A DNA stretch of 51,424 bases from the NCBI GenBank assembly GCA_903930505.1, contig CAIYYQ010000239.1, positions 1-51,424 of the forward strand. The letters are read 5' to 3'. This DNA comes from Methanobacteriota archaeon (GTDB taxonomy: Archaea > Thermoplasmatota > E2 > DHVEG-1). A model generated the notes under the pieces. That model had not been told where the DNA came from and ran no database searches. It saw only the letters and a program-made list of their open reading frames with translations. How positions within the stretch are numbered: position 1 is the stretch's first letter; every line of letters begins with the position of its first letter. The position numbers were made by a program, and so were the translations under genes. Shown here piece after piece: positions 39,736-47,703 of the stretch.

Positions 39736-40333
39736 TGAATATTCTAAAAATTACAATCAATGATCTCAAGAAAAACGAATATACTGGTCAATGGGAATGT
39801 GCAGAGGATATCAACTTTGACGGACATATTGAGTCGACGGAGATCTTGGGTGGATAAAATTTGCAGCTGGGATCTCTGCAAAAGGGTATATCTGGTCAAA
39901 AGCCGGAACGGGCATCGAAGCCGGATGGGGCATCAAAGCCGGAGAGGGCATCAAAGCCGGAACGGGCATCAAAGCCGGAACGGGCATCAAAGCCGGAACG
40001 GGCATCAAAGCCGGAACGGGCATCAAAGCCGGAACGGGCATCAAAGCCGGAGAGGGCATCGAAGCCGGAACGGGCATCAAAGCCGGAACGGGCATCAAAG
40101 CCGGAGAGGGCATCAAAGCCGGAGAGGGCATCAAAGCCGGATGGGGCATCAAAGCCGGATGGGGCATCATCTCATTCTATAATGGAGGGATTATTGCGAA
40201 ATGGATCATAGCAATTCATATCGCAGTCGGATTCAACCTAAAAGAAACAGAGATCCAGACCGTAAAGGCAGAACTCCGGGAGAATACAAAAGTTATTCTT
40301 GGAAATGTGGAAGCCCCCAAACCCATCACATAA
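39732..40333 (+). CDS. GIKAGx-repeat protein with -1 frameshift
   Basis: Frame 1 gives MMNILKITINDLKKNEYTGQ...ESTEILGG and stops at 39857. The -1 frame, entered around 39849-39851, continues WIKFAAGISAKGYIWSKAGTGIEAG, then 14 hexapeptide units GIKAGx, then ISFYNGGIIAKW and a unique C-terminus ending at 40333. The -1 frame has no ATG of its own before the repeat, and both parts fit the known plan of this repeat family (short head, GIxAG solenoid, short tail). So either programmed frameshifting, a real mutation, or a sequencing error. The repeat probably folds as a beta solenoid. Function unknown. Confidence 0.6.
39911..40162 (+). repeat. 18-bp tandem repeat, 14 units
   Basis: Unit GGCATCAAAGCCGGAACG, with variants ending GAG or TGG and one GAA for AAA. 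The sixth residue of each hexapeptide varies among T, E and W. Open frames on both strands produce spurious Pro/Ser-rich ORFs. Confidence 0.9.
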
Positions 40334-40392
40334 TGGGAGAGATTGATAACTTCCACTGGGCTGGTAACGCATATCCCCAGAGGAAGTGTAGA

Positions 40393-40635
40393 ATGACAAA
40401 AACACCAGAAGAGACCATGCAGATCATCCGTGATGATGTGCGAGACATAAGAAACACAGGATTTAAGATCGCCAGTCTGGCAGCGAAGTGTCAGAGGATG
40501 ATCGACGATCCTATAAGGATGAAAGCCCCGATGCTCATGGAAAATGCTGATGACTGGGCCGAAGTAATGACACAGATCCTTGAGTGCGCGGATCACCTCA
40601 ACTTTATTATCACTGAAAAGAAGGGGCGTTTCTAA
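40393..40635 (+). CDS. hypothetical 80-aa helical protein
   Basis: ATG at 40393 preceded by GAGGAAG; an in-frame ATG at 40333 overlapping the upstream stop is an alternative. All-helical (ETMQIIRDDVRDIRNTGFKIASLAAKCQ; WAEVMTQILECADHLNFII). Function unknown. Confidence 0.5.
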   Translation: MTKTPEETMQIIRDDVRDIRNTGFKIASLAAKCQRMIDDPIRMKAPMLMENADDWAEVMTQILECADHLNFIITEKKGRF

Positions 40636-41179
40636 AACGACAAAAATTATTTTCGGGATTAACGTTCCATACCAATCCAGAGAAATTGATTTTGAGGCTA
40701 CCGACGCAAAGCGGAGAGAGTTAGAGAAAGATGGCCGTTTTGTTTCCTTCATGGAGTGCAGAGTAACCCGCCCAATCATACGGTATAAAGATCTCACCTT
40801 TGAACTCTGCGATATTTGCGGTAGCCAAGTTCCCCATGGTAGAGCATCACGCGGTATCACTACCTGCAACCCGAAATGCAACGCGAAGAAATGGGATGTA
40901 AAAAACGGATTAATAATCAAACAAGAAAAAGAAGCATCAGGGATCCGGCCCAGAATGTTCTGGCAAACAATATCTCATGAATGTTTCAAGAGAGACAGAT
41001 ACTCTTGTAGGAATTGTAACAGTGGTGAACAAGTAGAATGTCACCACATCATCCCGATCAGCAAAGGCGGAAATAATCAACTCGACAATCTCATCACTCT
41101 CTGCAGCAAATGCCACAAGATCGAGCACTCACATGCTCGCAATGTAGCACGAAAACATAGACCTCTTTTAACAGATTAA
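40580..41179 (+). CDS. HNH endonuclease
   Basis: About 199 residues as read from a TTG at 40580; the start is uncertain, because no ATG precedes the conserved part and the natural beginning (SKTTKIIFGINVPYQ) follows a GTT. A zinc knuckle CDICG...CNPKC is followed by the HNH core: FKRDRYSCRNCNSGEQVECHHIIPISKGGNNQLDNLITLCSKCHKIEH, with the HHI, N and H residues all present. McrA-like HNH family. Placed in the + strand cluster after the repeat protein. Could be a homing-type or restriction nuclease. Confidence 0.7.
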   Translation: MSARITSTLLSLKRRGVSKTTKIIFGINVPYQSREIDFEATDAKRRELEKDGRFVSFMECRVTRPIIRYKDLTFELCDICGSQVPHGRASRGITTCNPKCNAKKWDVKNGLIIKQEKEASGIRPRMFWQTISHECFKRDRYSCRNCNSGEQVECHHIIPISKGGNNQLDNLITLCSKCHKIEHSHARNVARKHRPLLTD

Positions 41180-41184
41180 AAAGA

Positions 41185-41245
41185 AGTGCCTGCCCCTATC
41201 AATGAGGCAATTGCCGGTTTCGAGCCGGACTTGGCAACAGGCACT
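41185..41245 (-). ncRNA. possible structured RNA with T-run
   Basis: An eight-base stem AGTGCCTG/CAGGCACT encloses TTGCC/GGCAA with an inner CCGG-7 nt loop-CCGG hairpin, and a second small stem. On the - strand the closing stem is followed by TCTTTTTAA, like a terminator. A hairpin ACTCC-TGC-GGAGT adjoins it. Not a tRNA (only 61 bases, no anticodon arm). May be a small RNA or the 3' end of the leftward operon. Confidence 0.4.
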
Positions 41246-41360
41246 CCGCAGGAGTTTGTGGATGATCTATGAGGTAACGACCGTTTTAATCTACGGGTCC
41301 AGAGAGATCGGCAACTACTCCTACCCGGTATCAACAAAACACTATACGCGAAAAGAGTAT

Positions 41361-41477
41361 TTATCTCTTGTCTTTATGTGCAGCCTTGGTTCTGGGATCT
41401 GTTCCTTTGTATTCGACAGGAACCTGTCTTTCATATCGCTTTACAATAACCTTGTGTGTCTGGACTTTCGCAGTCAT
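41361..41477 (-). CDS. hypothetical 38-aa basic peptide
   Basis: MTAKVQTHKVIVKRYERQVPVEYKGTDPRTKAAHKDKR: a short beta-hairpin-like start and a Lys-rich tail. No strong ribosome site. The 41478-41594 gap upstream shows no other gene. Confidence 0.35.
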   Translation of the reverse strand: MTAKVQTHKVIVKRYERQVPVEYKGTDPRTKAAHKDKR

Positions 41478-41594
41478 AAACAATAATATCATCATAAGGA
41501 AATAAACTTTTTGCAGAAAATAGATTTATTGGCCGGGTCTTTCCCGTCATTGCTGGAATTGCATTTGAGGTTGTAGGGGTCCGTGCATCAGGCA

Positions 41595-41801
41595 TTAAAC
41601 GATGTGGTCATCTATCACCCCCGGCGATTGTGCCCGGTATTTCCGGTATGTCCAGCTCTCATCATCCGAATTGATCATCACCTGATCGCCAGACCGGATC
41701 CGCAGGCTCTCAAGGATCTCCGGAGGGATTGTCACCATATGAGAATCACCCTGCTTAATGACACGGCGCAGCACTTCCTTACCGTTAATGATCTTCTTCA
41801 T
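41595..41801 (-). CDS. AbrB-type swapped-hairpin DNA-binding protein
   Basis: 68 residues from the ATG overlapping the upstream stop. VLRRVIKQGDSHMVTIPPEILESLRIRSGDQVMI matches the AbrB/SpoVT fold (beta-hairpin, then IPxE/ILxxLxIxxGDxV). AbrB-like proteins bind DNA as dimers and act as regulators or antitoxins. The 96-aa protein upstream may be its partner. Confidence 0.65.
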   Translation of the reverse strand: MKKIINGKEVLRRVIKQGDSHMVTIPPEILESLRIRSGDQVMINSDDESWTYRKYRAQSPGVIDDHIV

Positions 41802-42088
41802 TTCATCCACCACCAGTCTTTAATTCGGTTAAGAATCCCTTTCTTCTTATACCCTATTGCCAAAAGTGCGCTTTGCAGCTCATGGACATTGGAGAGGGAG
41901 ATATCGATCGTTGTATCTCCTGATTTGTGCAGAATACGAATCACAGATACTTTTTCCTTTCCTCTGATTGCCATTGCCGCCTGTTCATCCGCGAGCTGCC
42001 GCAGGCCATCAAGCCCCTCCCCCTTTACCCGGTCAGCGAGGAGAGGAGAAGTGAGGATGTCTTTAAGGTGTATTCCTTTCTGGGTCAT
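41798..42088 (-). CDS. hypothetical 96-aa protein
   Basis: Start at 42088 (MTQKGIHLKD) follows GAGAGGG. Helical (LADRVKGEGLDGLRQLADEQAAMAIRGKEK) then a beta-like segment (VSVIRILHKSGDTTIDISLS). ATGA overlap with the AbrB-like gene. Function unknown; a toxin role for the pair is only a guess. Confidence 0.5.
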   Translation of the reverse strand: MTQKGIHLKDILTSPLLADRVKGEGLDGLRQLADEQAAMAIRGKEKVSVIRILHKSGDTTIDISLSNVHELQSALLAIGYKKKGILNRIKDWWWMK

Positions 42089-42090
42089 AA

Positions 42091-42243
42091 TTAAACCCTC
42101 TCTGTAATATCGTGGTGCATTATAATCACCCATTCGCCATCCTGAAAGACCTGGATAAACATGATGGTCTCTTTCCCGTTCAGATCTTCTTTAAATTCAA
42201 TCTTTATCTTTTTCCCTTCCTGGTCTAGAACAAAATTTGTCAT
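42091..42243 (-). CDS. hypothetical 50-aa protein
   Basis: All-beta looking (NFVLDQEGKKIKIEF...TIMFIQVFQDGEWVIIMH). Stop is two bases before the next start. Function unknown. Confidence 0.5.
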   Translation of the reverse strand: MTNFVLDQEGKKIKIEFKEDLNGKETIMFIQVFQDGEWVIIMHHDITERV

Positions 42244-42244
42244 T

Positions 42245-42406
42245 TCAGTTAACCTCCTTAAACACTTTCATTAACTCCGGGCATCCTTCATAGTTTCCCG
42301 TGTAGAAGATGGAGCAGTCTTTAACAGGGCATGTTTTGCAGAAAGATTGTTCTGCGAATATACCGAGCCTGACGGCATCCTCTTGGAACAGTTCACCGGG
42401 CATCAT
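42245..42406 (-). CDS. Cys-rich 53-aa protein
   Basis: FCKTCPVKDCSIFYTG and a later GCPEL give a four-cysteine pattern that could bind zinc or an iron-sulfur cluster. The start overlaps the upstream stop (ATGATG). Confidence 0.5.
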   Translation of the reverse strand: MMPGELFQEDAVRLGIFAEQSFCKTCPVKDCSIFYTGNYEGCPELMKVFKEVN

Positions 42407-42546
42407 CTCAACCTCCGGAGCGAGAATCGGTTATTCTCATCAGCATCGATGATCTTTGCTATCGGTCTCCCGGTCTCTCTGGACTCTTTCAACAGTTCCA
42501 GATAATGAAGTTTCCAACTTTGATCGGCATCGATGATCTGGATCAT
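42403..42546 (-). CDS. hypothetical 47-aa protein with internal duplication
   Basis: IQIIDAD near the start and AKIIDAD near the middle reflect a repeated GATCATCGATGC in the DNA. ATGA overlaps on both sides. Function unknown. Confidence 0.45.
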   Translation of the reverse strand: MIQIIDADQSWKLHYLELLKESRETGRPIAKIIDADENNRFSLRRLR

Positions 42547-42947
42547 GCTGGCACCTCAACACGGTAAACTCTGCAATCCATGATCAACCCAACACTATTA
42601 GATCCACAGTGATCATCATGGTGAAAGAACCAGAAATGACCCGGTTTAATCCCATCTGTTTTAATGATCTGTTCTTTCTTATAGCCGGGATCTAATCCTC
42701 CAGACATGGATACATAACCCTTTCCAATGTAGAAAGATCCCTCATCACAAGTTTGTATCTGATCCGGCCATTCATGAGAAAAACGCTGATATTTTCCATC
42801 AGGGAGAATAACGAAATCACCCACACGAGGATCCGGGATCTCATTAAATGCGTTCACTCTCTCATCCGCAATCTTATGATCTCGATCATCAGGGAGCGGG
42901 ACACCTCCCCATGAGTTATGATAATTCTTTTGGTACAGTTCAAACAT
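42543..42947 (-). CDS. hypothetical 134-aa protein
   Basis: Beta-rich, Gly/Trp/Tyr containing (VGDFVILPDGKYQRFSHEWPDQIQTCDEGSFYIGKGYVSMSGG; FHHDDHCGSNSVGLIMDCRVYRVEV). The layout resembles a small beta-barrel protein I have seen in phage genomes. Function unknown. Confidence 0.5.
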   Translation of the reverse strand: MFELYQKNYHNSWGGVPLPDDRDHKIADERVNAFNEIPDPRVGDFVILPDGKYQRFSHEWPDQIQTCDEGSFYIGKGYVSMSGGLDPGYKKEQIIKTDGIKPGHFWFFHHDDHCGSNSVGLIMDCRVYRVEVPA

Positions 42948-42949
42948 AA

Positions 42950-43390
42950 TTATTTCACCTCAATTACTTCTTTAGGTTCTGCGCATCCATCCCAAGTAAT
43001 AGCATGCCATTTTCGCGCATAATTATCATCATCCATGTATCCCATTGGGGTATAGGTCCGCCCGCAATGAGAGCAGTACGGCCGGAGCATATCATCAGGG
43101 CAGTTAATGTCATACATCACACCTTTACACACCGGGCAGATACTTTTAAGGATTCTGCGAGATGTATCACGAGTTTGAATAAATCGCTTTTTAACTGTTT
43201 TTTCAATGGGGACTAATCCTGAGCTGGGGAAATTGTTGAGGAATTTACAGCATAGAACCACCACTGCCCGGTGATCATCTATTGCATGTGCCCCGGTGAT
43301 CTGTGTGGCAATGTCTGCCCGGATATTCTCATACTGTGAGCGTGTCATAAGTCCATCTGCTATTCTCTGATCTGCGATAGTTTCCATCAT
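42950..43390 (-). CDS. zinc-ribbon protein, 146 aa
   Basis: Helical N-terminal two thirds (YENIRADIATQITGAHAIDDHRAVVVLCCKFLNNF). C-terminal ribbon ICPVCKGVM...YCSHCGRTY. Overlaps the upstream gene by ATGA. Possibly DNA-binding. Confidence 0.5.
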   Translation of the reverse strand: MMETIADQRIADGLMTRSQYENIRADIATQITGAHAIDDHRAVVVLCCKFLNNFPSSGLVPIEKTVKKRFIQTRDTSRRILKSICPVCKGVMYDINCPDDMLRPYCSHCGRTYTPMGYMDDDNYARKWHAITWDGCAEPKEVIEVK

Positions 43391-44376
43391 GCTCTTACCT
43401 CCTCACTAATCATCATACTGCCGTGCATCCATGAGCGGATAACCGTTAAAGGATTCTGCACAATTACCTTTTCTGGAATAAAAACAGGGTTTAAAATTTC
43501 GTAAATTTCTTCAATCGCCGGGGTATTAAATTCCGTCATCACATTGTCATATTCAGGGTAATCATACCCGGATTCAATCTCTTCTATCTCGACTTCATAA
43601 TTGATTGAATTGCGCAATAAGAGATCTTCTACCACTTCAGCAGATGGATAACCGGTCATCTCTTCAATGGACAGGACAGGATCAACCAATTTAAAGCACT
43701 TGTCAAAATCTTCTTTTGATAGTTCCATCGGACTTGTTAAGAGCGGAGCACTAGGCGCGCTTATTGCGATAGGTTCAGGAGCGGCAATAATACCGGGCAA
43801 TGCAGCAATGCTTAATTTGTCCAACATCTCTTCTCTCACATCATCCATCTGATTATCAATCAGAGCGGGGTACAATGCAGCATAGCGCCTTAATTCGCCA
43901 TCATCCTCAATTGTTGTTGTACCCAGTTTCCCGTTAGAATCTTTTTGATATACTCTTGTCTCACTGGGAATAATGGAATAGATAACCGCTTTACAAAAGG
44001 TTAATCGGCGCGCCGGAGTCCAGTGGTTTTTCCCCTTTCCTTTTGCCTTAAATGGTTCTGGAGCGCTCGCAATTACAACTCCATTAAAGACCACTTGATT
44101 ATCAATAATTTCTATCTTGTGCTTTACCAGATAGTTATCAGGATCCGGCAGGATCATTTCATTACCAATTTTTGAGTATGATGGTACACCCGGCAGGGCA
44201 CCATTAGAGCGATAAATTGATCCTACTTCAGGGATTGCAGGTCCACGAGCGCGCCGGGATTTATCCGGAGATCCTTTAAGATTCTTATAGGGTTTTTGGT
44301 AGTCGATAACCTGTGCTGATCTGGTCTCATCGCGCTCAATGGGATTGTTTGTGATCGTGGTAAATATTACTTCCAT
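43387..44376 (-). CDS. hypothetical 329-aa protein
   Basis: Start at 44376 (MEVIFTTI) has GGGGG seven bases upstream; longer readings lack a site. Basic, Pro-rich N-terminus (KNLKGSPDKSRRARGPAIP), a central segment PEPFKAKGKGKNHWTPARRLTFCKAVIYSII, and an acidic C-terminal half with many Glu/Ile repeats (EVEIEEIESGYDYPEYD). No known motif. Largest gene of the 45-41 kb leftward operon. Confidence 0.55.
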   Translation of the reverse strand: MEVIFTTITNNPIERDETRSAQVIDYQKPYKNLKGSPDKSRRARGPAIPEVGSIYRSNGALPGVPSYSKIGNEMILPDPDNYLVKHKIEIIDNQVVFNGVVIASAPEPFKAKGKGKNHWTPARRLTFCKAVIYSIIPSETRVYQKDSNGKLGTTTIEDDGELRRYAALYPALIDNQMDDVREEMLDKLSIAALPGIIAAPEPIAISAPSAPLLTSPMELSKEDFDKCFKLVDPVLSIEEMTGYPSAEVVEDLLLRNSINYEVEIEEIESGYDYPEYDNVMTEFNTPAIEEIYEILNPVFIPEKVIVQNPLTVIRSWMHGSMMISEEVRA

Positions 44377-44395
44377 AATTAAGCCCCCATATAAA

Positions 44396-44623
44396 TTACA
44401 GTTTTTCCGGAGCGGCCATACAATGTTTACAAACAAGCTGCCGGGCCCCATGTCCCGATAATGGCACATTCCGACAGTCCTTTTTGTAATTAACGAGTGA
44501 GCACGTTATACAGTTCCCGCTGTTCTGGGTGCAATAGTCCATTACAACGAGAGAGAGATCCGTTTCCATCCCGCACCGTTCGCAATTCCCGCTCATCACA
44601 TGCCGGGCTATAAATTCCGTCAT
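44396..44623 (-). CDS. multi-zinc protein, 75 aa
   Basis: CERCGME, CITC, DCRN and CKHC: up to eight cysteines in four pairs, consistent with two zinc sites. Function unknown. Confidence 0.5.
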   Translation of the reverse strand: MTEFIARHVMSGNCERCGMETDLSLVVMDYCTQNSGNCITCSLVNYKKDCRNVPLSGHGARQLVCKHCMAAPEKL

Positions 44624-44625
44624 AA

Positions 44626-44802
44626 TTACACCCTCAACAGCTTGCGAACAAATCCCACTTTAGGATCTCGCTCAATCTTCTTTGTAATCTTCTTTATGGT
44701 TATGCCGTTGATCGTGCTGGTCTCGGTAGTCTCAACCCATTGATAGCCATACTTCAGGACTTGTGTATCCTGGCTGGTCTTTGTGATATTTTTTGAAGTC
44801 AT
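44626..44802 (-). CDS. hypothetical 58-aa basic protein
   Basis: TSQDTQVLKYGYQWVETTETSTINGITIKKITKKIERDPKVGF: beta-rich then basic. GGAGGTAAGAGC ribosome site ahead of the start, inside the previous gene's end. Function unknown. Confidence 0.5.
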   Translation of the reverse strand: MTSKNITKTSQDTQVLKYGYQWVETTETSTINGITIKKITKKIERDPKVGFVRKLLRV

Positions 44803-44806
44803 GCTC

Positions 44807-44959
44807 TTACCTCCTCACTTGGATATACTGAATTCTATATTCCAATCCTACTTTTTGAATGATCACTTTCCACGATTCGGAGTTATGAGCATCCATAACC
44901 TCAGAGACCGCGTTGATCGCCGATTCACGATTCAAGTATTGAATTTTTTTTCCGTTCAT
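44807..44959 (-). CDS. hypothetical 50-aa protein
   Basis: Helical N-terminus then a beta-like tail (SWKVIIQKVGLEYRIQYIQVRR). First gene of the leftward operon, with AGAGGTT ahead of its ATG and a TATA box about 25 bases upstream. Function unknown. Confidence 0.5.
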   Translation of the reverse strand: MNGKKIQYLNRESAINAVSEVMDAHNSESWKVIIQKVGLEYRIQYIQVRR

Positions 44960-44980
44960 TCTTTACAACCTCTTTTTTTT

Positions 44981-44989
44981 ATTTATACA
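44981..44989 (-). promoter_or_regulatory. TATA box of the 45-41 kb operon
   Basis: TGTATAAAT on the - strand, 22-30 bases before the ATG at 44959. Confidence 0.5.
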
Positions 44990-44994
44990 TACTC

Positions 44995-45361
44995 TCTATT
45001 CGAATACTGTTTATAACTTTCTATTTTGATTTTTTTTAAACCGGGAAACTGGATTTGATAGAGCCCGTTTATTTTCAGGATCTCGTGTGGGTCCAAATGA
45101 TTTGATACGGCCGGAAAAAAAATAAAATTTCCCGGAAATATTTCCCGGAAAAAAATATTTTTTTGAATGATGGGAAAACAGGCATCCATAAAAGGCACCG
45201 TAAAAGCCACCCATAAAAAGCCCTTACAGGTGGCACATTTTAGGGGTCTATAGGGAGACCCTGACCGGGCACCTACCATAGATAGGATAAAGCGCGCGTT
45301 CTCGATCCAGATCGAGGGGGGTAGGGTTAATTATATTTGTGCAAAAACAATATAGTTAGTT
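44995..45361. promoter_or_regulatory. gene-free divergent region rich in palindromes
   Basis: No supported gene. Two TTCCCGGAA palindromes (45126-45150), repeated AAAAGGCACC/AAAAGCCACC/AAAAAGCC phrases (45184-45222), a nested stem AGGTG...GGGTCT-loop-AGACCC...CACCT (about 45228-45275), and CTCGATCCAGATCGAG (45301-45316). A TATA box ATTATATTT at about 45329-45337 serves the ATPase gene. Could hold an origin, packaging or structured RNA signal. Confidence 0.5.
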
Positions 45362-46603
45362 ATGTTCTCAAATAATGATATAGATCCAATCAAGGGATCA
45401 CGGATCTATCTTGAAACATTCATCACTGACGATGCACTGGCGACAGGGGGCACCGGAGGAATACAATCAATGATACTCGGATCATTCGGCACCGGGAAAT
45501 CAACAATGCTCTGCTGGCAGGCACAATTAGCGAATTATGTAACACGGGGAGGAAAAGATTCGTATATCTGGTCAATAATTAAAAAGAACCCCGACAAATC
45601 ATCATACAGGACCGAACCAACAACTGTAATCTGGCGCTGCAGGGATTTAGATATCTGGATTACAATGATTCCCCAGAACTGGAAGCAGCGCGTTCCGGGA
45701 ATCCCACCAAAGAAGATAATGATATTTGTGCATAAAGAAGATTATAAGAATATTACTTTCTTCACATACGACAATGATAAGAAACCTATGGCAGTCCCGA
45801 ACATGCCGAAGGTCCAGACTTATTCATCAACGGATGATTTAGTTAAACAACTCAAAGAGGGATACCTGCATATAGTTTTGGAACCGCAGCACTACCGATT
45901 ATCAGAACGGTTATGCTCATTAGTCATGCAGGCCAAATCTGACTTTCAGCCGGACGAATACAAAGACGATTCAGATGATATGGGGGGGCAACCGGTAAAG
46001 AGGGGGAGGGGCAGACCGGCTAAACCAATAGACTACAGCCAGCACGCGGTAAAGAGCGGAACGTTCTGGTTCGATGTTACAGCAGCAGTCATGTCCCTAT
46101 GGGGTAATAAACCAATTCTTTTTATCTGGGATGAGGCTGACGATTTCCTTTCTTCAGCGAGCGCAGATGTAACGTGGTGGCTTATCGTCATCTTCACCGA
46201 ATTACAAAGAGACTTCAGGAGATGCAACATATCCGTAATCCTGACTTCGCATGGTTGGAATTTGCTTCATGATAGCTGTTACAAGCGAGCAACACACCGG
46301 ATCCTATTACCGGGAATAAAGGCTGGGGGAAAGAACACGATGATTAGGAAAACCTCAACGATCAACAACCTATCAAAGGGTCAGTTCATCAGCGAAATAG
46401 CAAGCAGGGAATTTGGAATCGGCAGGTTCTCCGGAATACCGGGGACCATGTTATGCAAAATTGACGGACTGAAAAACAGCTTCCTTGCATTGAGTGGAGA
46501 GGAGAAGAAACACATACGAAAGATCTATGAGGACCGATGGAGTGGGAAGATTGATCTACCGGATTCTGCACAACCCGCAGCATCATCCACCATAGAGATT
46601 TAG
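45362..46603 (+). CDS. P-loop ATPase, possible packaging/assembly motor
   Basis: 413 residues. Walker A GSFGTGKST at 40-48; Walker B about residue 250 (KPILFIWDEADDF), followed by a LTSHGWN sensor-like segment. A basic AT-hook-like RGRGRPAK lies near 218. No second ATPase domain or membrane helix. The arrangement resembles FtsK/HerA-type and Zot-like motors of membrane-containing or filamentous viruses. Downstream come small membrane proteins and surface proteins, which fits a DNA-packaging or export role. Family-level assignment only. Confidence 0.65.
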   Translation: MFSNNDIDPIKGSRIYLETFITDDALATGGTGGIQSMILGSFGTGKSTMLCWQAQLANYVTRGGKDSYIWSIIKKNPDKSSYRTEPTTVIWRCRDLDIWITMIPQNWKQRVPGIPPKKIMIFVHKEDYKNITFFTYDNDKKPMAVPNMPKVQTYSSTDDLVKQLKEGYLHIVLEPQHYRLSERLCSLVMQAKSDFQPDEYKDDSDDMGGQPVKRGRGRPAKPIDYSQHAVKSGTFWFDVTAAVMSLWGNKPILFIWDEADDFLSSASADVTWWLIVIFTELQRDFRRCNISVILTSHGWNLLHDSCYKRATHRILLPGIKAGGKNTMIRKTSTINNLSKGQFISEIASREFGIGRFSGIPGTMLCKIDGLKNSFLALSGEEKKHIRKIYEDRWSGKIDLPDSAQPAASSTIEI

Positions 46604-46616
46604 GTGTATAAGGGTC

Positions 46617-46633
46617 AAAGTTAGTTATATATC
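46617..46633 (+). promoter_or_regulatory. promoter of the shared family (reverse-oriented core)
   Basis: AAAGTTAGTTATATATC, about 30 bases before the ATG at 46655. Its TTAGTTATATA is the complement of the TATATAACTAA core seen in the other members. Confidence 0.6.
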
Positions 46634-46654
46634 TCCAAAAATCCATTTCTAAAT

Positions 46655-47110
46655 ATGCCAGCCGAAATTGACAAGGACTTCAAAAGAGTATTTAGCTTTG
46701 AGCTACTATTGCACAGAATAGAGAATACCAAATCAGAATGTTTCCAATACACAAAGATCTTATTAGAGAAAACCATCACCGGACTGAACGGGCAAGGAAA
46801 GATCTCAATCGGATATAATGAAAAGCACGATGACTACCTCATCACTTCCAACAACAGCAACAACAAAGAGATCATAAACAAACTCACCATAGCTAGGGAG
46901 ATCTACAAAGATCTCGCCACAAAGATGGGAGAAGCCAGAGCCGACGTAACAACCCGATCATGGATGGATGGCAGAGTTTTAGAGATGTGCCATTTAATCG
47001 ATGCAGTGGTTTACCCCATCGCATTCTCTGAAGGACTACTTGATATGAGCGTCACGCTCGATGATCTTGCCACACAGGTACAGGCAGGTAAACAAATCGA
47101 TGATGATTAA
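46655..47110 (+). CDS. soluble helical protein, 151 aa
   Basis: All-helical (LLHRIENTKSECFQYTKILLEKTI; NNKEIINKLTIAREIYKDLATKMGEARADV; CHLIDAVVYPIAFSEGLL). Own promoter. Located directly after the ATPase, so a cofactor role is possible. Function unknown. Confidence 0.5.
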   Translation: MPAEIDKDFKRVFSFELLLHRIENTKSECFQYTKILLEKTITGLNGQGKISIGYNEKHDDYLITSNNSNNKEIINKLTIAREIYKDLATKMGEARADVTTRSWMDGRVLEMCHLIDAVVYPIAFSEGLLDMSVTLDDLATQVQAGKQIDDD

Positions 47111-47130
47111 AAGTTAGTTATATAACTATT
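47108..47130 (+). promoter_or_regulatory. promoter of the shared family
   Basis: AAAAGTTAGTTATATAACT, with the TATA box about 23 bases before the ATG at 47148; its start overlaps the preceding stop. Confidence 0.65.
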
Positions 47131-47147
47131 AAGAGAGATTAACTGAT

Positions 47148-47699
47148 ATGGAAGGATCACCAAAACAAGAACCGTTAATAAACCCCATCACCAGCAAAAC
47201 AACCCCGGACCCAAATACCGCTTTCGGGGATGACGTATTTGATTATAACGCCATGCCGCAGAAGAAGTTTAGCGCAGGCGGCCTCAACGAATGGATATTT
47301 AATAAGATGCGCCCAAAGAGAAAGATTTCTGCAAAACCCATTTCAATTCCTATAAAAAATCCTATCGATGGGCACGAACTTTTACCGATATTTCAACCAA
47401 CGCCAATCTTAACTAATCCCAATGCATTAGGCGGACCCGCAGGAGAAATTAAGATCCCAAAAGGATATGAGCTCCAGAACGGACTCCTGATACAAAAGAA
47501 ATCTCTCGCGGAGCGCGTGCGTGACCAAATCAAATTCCCGGTCCTGAAAAGTTCGGGAGCCATCATCAACGGAGCGACCCTGATCCTCTTCGCTATCGGC
47601 TCTATCGCCATCTATTCAGAATTGCCAACTCATCCGGGATTAGTTATCGGGATACTCGTCGTTGCGTTATCTGCAAATATCATCATCGGTAACCGGTGA
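47148..47699 (+). CDS. membrane-anchored protein, 183 aa
   Basis: A disordered Pro/Lys-rich N-terminal 125 residues (KRKISAKPISIPIKNPIDGHELLPIF) and two C-terminal hydrophobic stretches (IINGATLILFAIGSIAIYS; GLVIGILVVALSANIIIG). Inside-facing tail with membrane anchor. Heads the operon that continues to the glycosyltransferase. Confidence 0.55.
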   Translation: MEGSPKQEPLINPITSKTTPDPNTAFGDDVFDYNAMPQKKFSAGGLNEWIFNKMRPKRKISAKPISIPIKNPIDGHELLPIFQPTPILTNPNALGGPAGEIKIPKGYELQNGLLIQKKSLAERVRDQIKFPVLKSSGAIINGATLILFAIGSIAIYSELPTHPGLVIGILVVALSANIIIGNR

Positions 47700-47703
47700 C
47701 GGC

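Noticed and set aside
1799..40162. CRISPR arrays
   Set aside because: The two short-period repeats are coding and contiguous, with no spacers; no Cas gene is present.
39811..40211. Pro/Ala/Leu and Lys-Pro-Glu-Arg repeat ORFs
   Set aside because: Shadow frames of the GIKAGx-encoding 18-bp repeat.
41280..41330. Possible tRNA-like anticodon arm (GACC...GGTC)
   Set aside because: Stem is imperfect and no acceptor or T-arm accompanies it.
41202..41486. 94-aa + strand ORF
   Set aside because: It runs through the structured-RNA candidate, has no ribosome site and no protein-like pattern; a small - strand ORF fits the space better.
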